A DNA stretch of 5,837 nucleotides from an uncultured Roseburia sp. Lineage in GTDB: Bacteria; Bacillota; Clostridia; Lachnospirales; Lachnospiraceae. The notes beneath the pieces are model-generated. The model was not told where the DNA came from. It saw only the letters and a program-made list of their open reading frames with translations, and ran no database searches. Below are positions 1 through 5,217 of this stretch, piece after piece. Position 1 is the stretch's first letter, and every line of letters begins with the position of its first letter. The position numbers were made by a program, and so were the translations under genes. The DNA lies in NCBI GenBank assembly GCA_947384095.1, contig CANDFU010000129.1, positions 1 through 5,837 on the forward strand, given 5' to 3'.

Positions 1-3
1 CTG

Positions 4-29
4 GCAGTGTGAATGTCCGGACACACCGC
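4..29 (-). other. Hairpin in the leader transcribed leftward from the 113-141 promoter
   Basis: Read on the minus strand, positions 29-22 pair with 11-4 as an 8-bp stem including one G-U wobble, closing a 10-nt loop. The loop and stem edge contain the 10-bp palindrome TGTCCGGACA (14-23). It lies about 80-100 nt downstream of the expected transcription start of the consensus leftward promoter, so it would belong to an untranslated leader or a small RNA that continues past the left edge. I do not recognise a riboswitch, T-box, tRNA, tmRNA, SRP or RNase P signature, and the window ends too soon to decide. Confidence 0.35.
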
Positions 30-112
30 GACAAAACATGCGTATTGTTTATAATTGGAATGCCGTTCCGGGGCTTTGGAACAACATCGTCTGACGTCTC
101 AAAGACTCAATT

Positions 113-141
113 ATTATAGTACACGAATCCTTGTGTGTCAA
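113..141 (-). promoter_or_regulatory. Perfect sigma-A consensus promoter, leftward
   Basis: On the minus strand the -35 hexamer is TTGACA (141-136), the spacer is 17 nt, and the -10 hexamer is TATAAT (118-113). Both elements and the spacing are ideal for the housekeeping sigma factor. An A/T-rich stretch upstream of the -35 (about 142-170, with A-runs on the minus strand) resembles an UP element. Transcription should start near 106 and run off the left edge. No convincing start codon with a ribosome binding site appears in the remaining ~105 nt, so the product (a gene with a long leader, or a structured RNA) lies outside the window. It starts after the desulfurase stop codon, so it makes a unit separate from that gene. 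Confidence 0.8.
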
Positions 142-176
142 CTAATTTATGGCTTTTTCTCCGACTTTTCTCAGAA

Positions 177-242
177 TCCGGTCTGCCGCTTCCGCACCGG
201 ACAGCCGCCCGGTTTTGGGGCATTCCTTAACCGGGACGGCTG
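177..242 (-). terminator. Two GC-rich hairpins behind the desulfurase gene, possible weak terminator
   Basis: Just past the desulfurase stop codon, 202-214 pairs with 229-242 as a 13-bp stem interrupted by one bulged A (236), around a 14-nt loop. A second, smaller 6-bp hairpin (177-182 with 196-201) follows directly in the direction of the desulfurase transcript. Neither is followed by a U-tract on the minus strand, so a classic intrinsic terminator is not shown. A smaller alternative hairpin (235-239 with 243-247) competes with the first. They could pause or terminate transcription, or protect the mRNA 3' end. They sit between the gene's end and the leftward promoter, where a terminator would be expected. 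Confidence 0.35.
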
Positions 243-260
243 CCGTCTTAAGAGCATCTT

Positions 261-1424
261 TTACTCTCTGAGTCTCTTCACATTCCGTTTCAGCGACTCC
301 ACGGCCGCGTCCACCTCAGCGCGCGTCGTGTCGCCGCACAGCGTCAGCCGCACCGTTCCCGGCGCATACGCTTCCGGGACGCCGAGCGCCTCTATCACAT
401 AGGAGATCCTCTCTTCCCCGGTGTTGCAGGCGGAACCGCCCGACGCACAGATCCCGTCCTCGTCAAGCAGAATCAGCAGGGAAGCCCCGTCAAGCCCCTT
501 AAAACTGACATTGACATTGCCCGGAAGCCGCCTGCTCCGATGGCCGTTCAGGCGGACATCCGGAATCTCATGCATGATCTTTTCTATCAGATAATTCCGC
601 AGCATCGTCTCCTTCCGGACACGGCGGCGCATACCCGAAAAAGCAAGCTCCGCGGCTTTTCCCATTCCGACGATCCCCGCCACATTCTCCGTTCCGGCCC
701 GTTTCCCGCTCTCCTGTCCTCCGCCGTGAATAAAGGACGGAATCTGCACCCCCTCACGGACATAGAGAAACCCCACCCCTTTGGGCCCGTGAAACTTATG
801 CGCGCTTGCACTTAACGCATCGACCGGATAAGACCGCACGGAGATCGGAAGCTGGGCATATGCCTGCACTGCGTCAGTGTGAAACAGGACCTGCTTTTCT
901 CGCGCGATTTTTCCGATCTGCATAATCGGTTCAATCGTTCCCACTTCATTATTCGCAAACATAATCGTAATCAGCGTCGTATCCGGACGGACGGCCCGCA
1001 TCACCGCCTCCGGAGGCACCATCCCATATTCGTCCACATCCAGATACGTCACCTCATATCCGAGGCGTTCCAGATACTCACAGGAATTTAAAATAGCGTG
1101 ATGCTCTATCCTGCTGGTAATAATATGGCTTCCCTTCTTCTTTAACGCTCCTGCGATGCTCTTGACTGCCCAGTTGTCCGACTCGGAACCGCACGATGTA
1201 AAATATATCTCCGACGGTTTCGCGTCCAGCGTATCCGCAATGACGCCGCGGACACGGGTAAGCGCCTCCCTGGCCTCCTCCCCGTAGCCGTACATAGTGG
1301 ACGCATTCCCGAAGTTTTCATCCATATATGGCTCCATCGCCTGTTTCACCACATCCGACATCCGGGTCGTCGCAGCGTTATCCAGATAAATCACCCTGTT
1401 TTCCTTCTTTATTTCATGACTCAT
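261..1424 (-). CDS. Cysteine desulfurase, NifS/IscS type (PLP-dependent)
   Basis: This 387-aa protein is normal length for class I cysteine desulfurases, cytosolic PLP enzymes that remove sulfur from L-cysteine as an enzyme persulfide and release alanine, feeding Fe-S cluster, tRNA thiolation or thio-cofactor synthesis. Visible family features, in order: YLDNAATT near residue 13; EHHA with the PLP-stacking His108; FANNEVGT (156-163); HTDAVQ with Asp184 and Gln187; SAHKFHGPKG with Schiff-base Lys210; GKRAGTEN (240-247); the mobile-loop Cys333 in ASGGSACNTG; and substrate-carboxylate Arg359 in GTVRL. The ATG at 1424 is preferred over upstream in-frame codons because GGAAGTGA (minus strand, 1439-1432) lies 7 nt before it and the family N-terminus starts right after it. 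It is divergent from the flippase gene and has no NifU, MnmA or ThiI neighbour in view. The loop differs slightly from the usual SSGSACSS, but the Cys is intact. Family assignment is very secure; the dedicated sulfur acceptor is unknown, so no symbol is given. Confidence 0.96.
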   Translation of the reverse strand: MSHEIKKENRVIYLDNAATTRMSDVVKQAMEPYMDENFGNASTMYGYGEEAREALTRVRGVIADTLDAKPSEIYFTSCGSESDNWAVKSIAGALKKKGSHIITSRIEHHAILNSCEYLERLGYEVTYLDVDEYGMVPPEAVMRAVRPDTTLITIMFANNEVGTIEPIMQIGKIAREKQVLFHTDAVQAYAQLPISVRSYPVDALSASAHKFHGPKGVGFLYVREGVQIPSFIHGGGQESGKRAGTENVAGIVGMGKAAELAFSGMRRRVRKETMLRNYLIEKIMHEIPDVRLNGHRSRRLPGNVNVSFKGLDGASLLILLDEDGICASGGSACNTGEERISYVIEALGVPEAYAPGTVRLTLCGDTTRAEVDAAVESLKRNVKRLRE

Positions 1425-1485
1425 TTTCCACTCACTTCCCGCATATATAAAATATAATGTAATTACCAGGAGGCCGCATTGCGAA
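1421..1485. promoter_or_regulatory. Divergent promoter region between desulfurase and flippase genes
   Basis: Only 54 bp separate the two start codons, and the gap is AT-rich. For the plus strand I see TATAAT at 1453-1458 without a good -35. I also see a sporulation-type alternative: TCATTTT (1421-1427), 14 nt, CATATATA (1442-1449), which keeps the spacing and much of the mother-cell sigma-E consensus (KMATATT-N14/15-CATACAMT). For the minus strand the best candidate is TTCGCA (1485-1480), 17 nt, TACATT (1462-1457), four of six matches in each. The candidates overlap, so both genes are unlikely to be transcribed from one copy at the same moment. All assignments are weak readings of short motifs. 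Confidence 0.35.
1468..1473 (+). promoter_or_regulatory. Ribosome binding site that fixes the TTG start of the flippase
   Basis: The hexamer AGGAGG is a perfect Shine-Dalgarno core, 5 nt before TTG at 1479. No ATG or GTG lies at suitable distance, so the rare TTG start is well supported; it probably tunes translation down relative to ATG. Confidence 0.85.
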
Positions 1486-2837
1486 ACATCCAGATACCCA
1501 GACCGCATTCCACCAGCCCCACCGTAAAAAATTCCTTTATCACCGGTACGCTGCTTCTCACCGCCGCCGGTGTACTGACACGCCTGATAGGCTTCTTTTA
1601 TAGAATATTCCTGTCACGCACGATTGGTGCAGAAGGCTTAGGAATTTACCAGCTCATCTCTCCTGTGAGTGCACTTGGATTCGCCGTCACCGCTGCCGGC
1701 ATCCAGACCTCCATCTCCAAGTTCGTTTCCATGGAAATCGGGAGGAAAAACCCCGCGGGCGCCAGGCGCTATCTCTTTACCGGCCTTGGGATTTCCCTGC
1801 TCTTATCCCTTATGGTAAGCCTGTCTGTCCATAAATATGCCGCCCTGATCGCAGACGCCTGTCTGGGAGACGCGCGCTGTGCACCGCTGCTTCAGGTACT
1901 CTCCTACTCCTTTGTCCCGAGTTGCATCCACGCCTGTATCAACGGTTACTATTACGGGCTGAAAAAAACAGGCATCCCTTCCCTGTGCCAGCTTATCGAG
2001 CAGATTGCGCGTGTCGGCAGCGTTTACCTGCTCTGCCAGATCGCCGTCAGTGAACAGCGTCCCGTCTCGCTCACAATCACCATCTGGGGCGTCGTCATCG
2101 GGGAGATTGCAAGCACGCTTGTCTCTGTGAGCGCTGCCAGACTCCGCCCCGGAAAGAAAAATACGGCCTCCGGCTTTTATGTCTGTACAAAAAATCTGGT
2201 GCGCATGGCCCTGCCGCTGACCGCAAACCGCGTCGTTTTAAACCTTTTTGCCAGCTTCGAAAATATTATGATTCCGAACCGTCTGAAACTGTTCGGATAC
2301 ACAAATTCCGAAGCACTCGGCGTTTACGGAATTCTGACCGGCATGGCCATGTCCATCGTCATGTTTCCCTCCGTAATCACAAACTCCGTCTCCGTCCTGC
2401 TGCTGCCCACCATCTCCGAGGCGCAGGCCGCCGGAAACGAAACGCTGATCCGGCGTACCATCCGCAAAACCATCGAATCCTGCCTTGCCCTTGGCATGCT
2501 CTGCACGGCCGGTTTTCTTTTCACCGGCAATATCCTCGGAAACGTTCTTTTCGGAAATGCCCTCGCAGGAACATTTATTGTAACCCTGGGATGGATCTGC
2601 CCGTTCCTGTATCTGAGCGCCACACTGAGCAGCATCCTCCACGGCCTCGGCTTTCCGGGACTTACATTCTGCCTCAATCTGACGGCCTGCGGCATCCGGA
2701 TCCTGTTTGTTCTTTTCGCCGTGCCGCATTTCGGAGTCAGAGGCTATCTGTGGGGCATCCTCACCAGCCAGATTTTCACGGCACTGCTCGCAATCCTGCT
2801 TTTGTCAAAGAAAACGAAACGCCGCATCGCCTCCTGA
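1479..2837 (+). CDS. SpoVB-type MOP-superfamily flippase (polysaccharide / lipid-II-like exporter family)
   Basis: A 452-aa, very hydrophobic integral membrane protein. It belongs to the MOP superfamily branch holding SpoVB, YtgP and MurJ, which flip undecaprenyl-linked sugars across the cytoplasmic membrane; SpoVB acts in spore cortex synthesis. The N-terminal signature is clear: LTRLIGFFYRIFL (33-45), then GAEGLGIYQLISP (50-62) and AGIQTSISKFVS (73-84). The second half repeats the fold with GVYGILTGMAMSIVMFPSVI (281-300) and LLLPTISEAQAAGN (307-320). A basic tail, SKKTKRR, ends the protein. It is shorter than Bacillus SpoVB (about 518 aa), so it may have fewer helices than 14 or shorter loops. 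The start is a TTG at 1479, supported by a perfect AGGAGG at 1468-1473 with 5-nt spacing; the next in-frame Met (residue 85) is too far in. It is a single-gene unit, divergent from the desulfurase and convergent with the transpeptidase. Family is sure; the true SpoVB role and substrate are inferred. Confidence 0.9.
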   Translation: MRNIQIPRPHSTSPTVKNSFITGTLLLTAAGVLTRLIGFFYRIFLSRTIGAEGLGIYQLISPVSALGFAVTAAGIQTSISKFVSMEIGRKNPAGARRYLFTGLGISLLLSLMVSLSVHKYAALIADACLGDARCAPLLQVLSYSFVPSCIHACINGYYYGLKKTGIPSLCQLIEQIARVGSVYLLCQIAVSEQRPVSLTITIWGVVIGEIASTLVSVSAARLRPGKKNTASGFYVCTKNLVRMALPLTANRVVLNLFASFENIMIPNRLKLFGYTNSEALGVYGILTGMAMSIVMFPSVITNSVSVLLLPTISEAQAAGNETLIRRTIRKTIESCLALGMLCTAGFLFTGNILGNVLFGNALAGTFIVTLGWICPFLYLSATLSSILHGLGFPGLTFCLNLTACGIRILFVLFAVPHFGVRGYLWGILTSQIFTALLAILLLSKKTKRRIAS

Positions 2838-2891
2838 CGCAGCCCCCTGCACGTTATACGGCCGCATGCCAGAAAAACTCCAGACACAACT

Positions 2892-2934
2892 ATACCGCCC
2901 GGCCGCAGTTTTTTATTCCGCGGCCGGGCGGTAT
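2892..2934. terminator. Perfect 15-bp inverted repeat between convergent genes, putative bidirectional terminator
   Basis: Positions 2892-2906 pair exactly with 2920-2934, giving a 15-bp GC-rich stem around a 13-nt loop. It lies in the 116-bp gap between the flippase stop (2837) and the transpeptidase stop (2954), where a shared terminator is expected, and it can fold in either transcript. The only long T-run (2909-2914, plus strand) lies inside the loop. The sequences after the stem are only mildly T-containing on either strand (CAATTATATTC rightward, AGTTGTGT leftward). Position and stem strength argue for a terminator; the missing U-tract keeps confidence moderate. Confidence 0.65.
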
Positions 2935-2953
2935 CAATTATATTCTTCACACG

Positions 2954-4738
2954 TTACTGGTTCCCCGAATCCGGCAGTGATTCTCCGCCCTCATTTGTTT
3001 CCCGCTCTCCTTCCGGATCCTGCAGCTCTCCCTGCATCTGCTGTTCCGGCGGGACCTCCTGCTGTTGCTGGCCTTCCTGCGGCGGCTGCTCCGGCGGGAC
3101 TTCCTGCTGTTGCTGGCCTTCCTGCGGCGGCTGCTCCGGCGGGACGCCGGCCTTCAGCTGCTCCAGGGCCGCCTCCGCCGCCGTCAGGACCTCATAGTTG
3201 GAAACATATGCCTTTGCCTCTTCCGACAGCGCATTGTAGAGGCTGCGCGCATTCACGATTGCCGTCTCGCTCTCCAGCGTAACCGTACCGATCGCACTGA
3301 TCGCATTGATTACGGCAGACGCCTCCTGCTCCAGGGCCGCCTTGCTCTCAGTCCCCGGGAGGGTATAGACAAGAACCGCATATCCCTTATCGATGGCCTC
3401 ATAGATCGTTTTCGCCACGGAAGGCGGCAGATTGATGCACCCGTGGGAACCGTTTGTCTTATATATGCTTCCGCCGAAACTTCTGCGCCAGTCGGCGTCA
3501 TGCATACCGACGTCGCCGGCAAACGGCATCCAGTACTTTACGGGCGTCGCATAATCCTCTCCGCGCAGTACGGCGTCCCTCGTCTTATAAGTCAGCGAAA
3601 ATGCCCCGGTCGGGGAAGAATGGCCTTTCGAAACATTTCCGGATACAAAATCACTTTCGATCACCAGCTTCCCGTCTTTATACAGAAACAGATGCTGTGC
3701 CGTCAGATTGATCTCCACATAGGAATCGCCATAGTCATTTTCCCCATGGCTGTTTGCCGTCTGCAGATATACCGGCTCCCGTTCCAGGTCCCCTCCTTTT
3801 TTCAAGTCTTCAAGAATCTGCTCCACTTCACCGGCATTGTCGATCCGCCAGCCGTAATGGCCTCCCGAAACGGTCACCGTCGTCCCGTAAGTCGTCTCAA
3901 GCGTTTTGTCCTGATATGCCGTATTGTACTTCTTTCCAAGCGACCTGACATATTCCAGCACTTCCTCTTCATCCACCTTCACTTTCCAGTTTTCCTGCGA
4001 AAGCCACGTACTGATCATATCCCCGTCCAGCACTTCCTTCTCTTCTCCGAAGTCATACGTCACTTTCGTCCCGGAATAAAGGTTCAGCGTGTCAATCAGC
4101 GCAAGAAGCCGCTTGTCATCGTCCGGAACATCCGGTTCCACGTAACAGCCGCTCTCATTCAGATCAAGCGTGTCCGCCAGGACGAGCACGGCCTCCTCCA
4201 CTTTCTCCTTAAGCGCCTTTTTGTCAATCGTCGTACCGTAATCCGCGGAAATCAGGGCATATCCTTTTCCCTTCCGGTACGGACCATAAGTCGCATCGAC
4301 CGGCTTTCTCTGGCTGCCGCTCTGCACAATCGAAAGCGATGCAAGCACTTCTTCGAGCGCCTCTTCATCATAGGAAACCATTTTATCAAAGGTAACTTCT
4401 GTTTTCCGGAACAGCCCGGCAATCCACGCAAAACCGTTCTGCTTTTCTAAAAGTTCCGCCGTCTCACCGTGGAAAACAGGCGCAATCCCGATGCTGCTTC
4501 CCGAAATCGTCTCCTCTGCACCCTCTCTGCCCTGAAGCGTCAGCGAATACGCATTGATCTCGTCTCTGATCAGCGCCTCCACCGCCTCCACACTGCGCCC
4601 GCCTACCGCAATCCCGTCGATAGTCGTTCCGACACAGAAATGACTTCCAAAATAAAAAGCCACGGCGACATAAATTCCGACCGCCAGCACCGTGGCAATA
4701 CCCATCGCTGCCAGCACTGTATGCTTTTTGTTTTTCAT
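2954..4738 (-). CDS. Membrane-anchored L,D-transpeptidase (YkuD) with PG_binding_4-like region
   Basis: This 594-aa protein should sit outside the membrane and make 3-3 peptidoglycan cross-links (or attach other acceptors) using the Cys of the YkuD domain. In order: a lysine-rich N-terminus and one membrane segment (about 8-30) acting as signal anchor; a region with the TTIDGIAVGG motif (38-47) and two segments resembling PG_binding_4 (about 60-200 and 220-325); the YkuD domain (about 339-459) with GMHDADW (His413), SHGCIN (catalytic Cys434, His432) and the upstream SSPTGAF motif (374-380); a three-helix-like module (465-530); then a Pro/Gln/Glu tail with 15-aa repeats and an acidic end. The ATG at 4738 follows GAGGAAAGG (minus strand, 4756-4748) and directly precedes the anchor. 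An upstream in-frame ATG at 4834 would coincide with the transcription start of the promoter at 4840-4867, so it is rejected. It forms its own unit, ended by the hairpin at 2892-2934. Such proteins can confer beta-lactam-tolerant cross-linking; that is family knowledge, not shown here. Confidence 0.94.
   Translation of the reverse strand: MKNKKHTVLAAMGIATVLAVGIYVAVAFYFGSHFCVGTTIDGIAVGGRSVEAVEALIRDEINAYSLTLQGREGAEETISGSSIGIAPVFHGETAELLEKQNGFAWIAGLFRKTEVTFDKMVSYDEEALEEVLASLSIVQSGSQRKPVDATYGPYRKGKGYALISADYGTTIDKKALKEKVEEAVLVLADTLDLNESGCYVEPDVPDDDKRLLALIDTLNLYSGTKVTYDFGEEKEVLDGDMISTWLSQENWKVKVDEEEVLEYVRSLGKKYNTAYQDKTLETTYGTTVTVSGGHYGWRIDNAGEVEQILEDLKKGGDLEREPVYLQTANSHGENDYGDSYVEINLTAQHLFLYKDGKLVIESDFVSGNVSKGHSSPTGAFSLTYKTRDAVLRGEDYATPVKYWMPFAGDVGMHDADWRRSFGGSIYKTNGSHGCINLPPSVAKTIYEAIDKGYAVLVYTLPGTESKAALEQEASAVINAISAIGTVTLESETAIVNARSLYNALSEEAKAYVSNYEVLTAAEAALEQLKAGVPPEQPPQEGQQQQEVPPEQPPQEGQQQQEVPPEQQMQGELQDPEGERETNEGGESLPDSGNQ
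3026..3145 (-). repeat. 45-bp tandem repeat in the transpeptidase tail
   Basis: Two adjacent copies (3056-3100 and 3101-3145) agree at 44 of 45 bases; the single difference is a silent GAA/GAG change. Each encodes the 15-residue unit VPPEQPPQEGQQQQE (residues 532-546 and 547-561). A third, degenerate partial copy follows (3026-3055, residues 562-571, starting VPPEQ), whose matching DNA is strongest at 3040-3055. The low-complexity Pro/Gln/Glu unit is probably an extended spacer at the cell surface. Near identity at synonymous sites points to recent duplication by slippage or unequal recombination, so copy number may vary between strains. Confidence 0.93.
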
Positions 4739-4839
4739 CTGCCTTTTCCTTTCCTCATATTGTATACATATTCCGCATTCCTGCACCAATGAACCAAAAT
4801 ATAGAAATTCTATTATTTTCAGCGAAAAATACACATACT

Positions 4840-4867
4840 ATTATAATTGAGGAAAATTTCTTGTCAA
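4840..4867 (-). promoter_or_regulatory. Consensus sigma-A promoter for the L,D-transpeptidase
   Basis: On the minus strand TTGACA (4867-4862) is followed by a 16-nt spacer and TATAAT (4845-4840), both perfect hexamers. Transcription should begin near 4833, giving a leader of about 95 nt before the ATG at 4738. It also excludes the longer in-frame start at 4834. It predicts strong constitutive expression unless a repressor intervenes. Confidence 0.85.
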
Positions 4868-5053
4868 TATATTGCCTTAATCGTAATATTTCTGTAAACA
4901 TTTTCCATGCCCCTCCGCAATACAGGAACGTCCGATACCGGGTGCAGATACATGTCCGAAGCAGAGAAGCGCGCGCTACGGCGCACTTCAAAAAGATAAA
5001 ACAATTATTTTGCACAAAAAACAAAGAAAGCACTTTAGAAAATCTTAAATTTT

Positions 5054-5097
5054 AGATAATCTTTCTTAAAATATATGGAAGATAATTGTTTCTTAAA
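5054..5097 (+). repeat. Paired direct repeats overlapping the PAP2 promoter -35 region
   Basis: AGATAATCTTTCTTAAA (5054-5070) recurs as AGATAATTGTTTCTTAAA (5080-5097), starts 26 bp apart, identical apart from a CT/TGT difference near the middle. A more degenerate relative, AGAAAATCTTAAA, lies just upstream (about 5037-5049). The second copy covers the -35 hexamer and part of the spacer of the promoter at 5086-5114, where a repressor or activator would bind. The region is very AT-rich, so chance repetition is possible. Confidence 0.5.
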
Positions 5098-5114
5098 AAA
5101 CGCTATGATATAAT
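5086..5114 (+). promoter_or_regulatory. Extended -10 promoter for the PAP2-family gene
   Basis: TATAAT (5109-5114) is preceded by TG at 5106-5107, an extended -10. A poor -35, TTGTTT (5086-5091), lies at 17-nt spacing. Transcription would start near 5121, leaving a leader of about 97 nt. A run of seven T (5198-5204) lies directly before the ribosome binding site but follows no stable stem. The weak -35 overlaid by a direct repeat suggests regulated expression. Confidence 0.7.
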
Positions 5115-5217
5115 CGCAGACGAATCAAAAAGAAAGCGCGGCAGATTACAGGATTCCGGCGTATCCGGCCCGTTGCCCGCAGAAGGAAACAAACGTATTT
5201 TTTTAGAGGTGACTGCC

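Larger units (their letters stand above)
4739..5217. other. AT-rich divergent intergenic region without a supported gene
   Basis: This 479-bp stretch separates the divergent transpeptidase and PAP2 genes. It holds the transpeptidase ribosome binding site, leader and promoter on the left, a GC-rich patch with an imperfect hairpin in the middle (4966-4974 with 4981-4989, one mismatch, 6-nt loop), and on the right direct repeats, an extended -10 promoter and a roughly 97-nt PAP2 leader. Open frames of 88 and 92 codons cross it on either strand, but neither has a ribosome binding site or a protein-like composition. An 8-bp palindrome TGTATACA at 4761-4768 lies in the transpeptidase leader. I see no tRNA or recognised RNA family. 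Confidence 0.7.

Noticed and set aside
1..39. Minus-strand ATG at 39 opening a frame to the left edge (MFCRGVSGHSHCQ)
   Set aside because: No Shine-Dalgarno sequence precedes it and the 13 residues match nothing I recognise; the bases are better explained as the 8-bp hairpin.
111..141. tRNA T-arm-like CGAATCC in this segment
   Set aside because: No cloverleaf can be drawn around it; the bases are the spacer of the consensus promoter.
55..402. 115-codon plus-strand frame at the left end
   Set aside because: It overlaps the desulfurase C-terminus, has no ribosome binding site, covers the promoter and hairpins, and shows no recognisable protein features.
1425..1508. Longer desulfurase N-terminus starting at 1508
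   Set aside because: It would overlap the flippase start and ribosome binding site, adds a hydrophobic stretch foreign to the family, and ignores the GGAAGTGA site before 1424.
2238..2729. Minus-strand open frames opposite the flippase gene
   Set aside because: Their composition (Gly/Asp/Gln-rich or scrambled) and overlap with a well-supported membrane protein mark them as shadows.
3065..4450. 461-codon open frame on the plus strand opposite the L,D-transpeptidase
   Set aside because: It is antisense to an unmistakable YkuD protein, lacks a ribosome binding site and is rich in Arg/His/Phe of the mirror-frame type. The apparent LRRLLRRD repeat is only the 45-bp repeat read on the other strand.
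4755..5055. Overlapping 88- and 92-codon frames in the divergent intergenic region
   Set aside because: No ribosome binding sites, implausible composition, and they run across the transpeptidase promoter and leader.
5198..5217. Seven-T run before the PAP2 gene as an attenuator or terminator
   Set aside because: Only about 4 bp of pairing can be drawn just upstream, and the T-run is followed at once by a good ribosome binding site.
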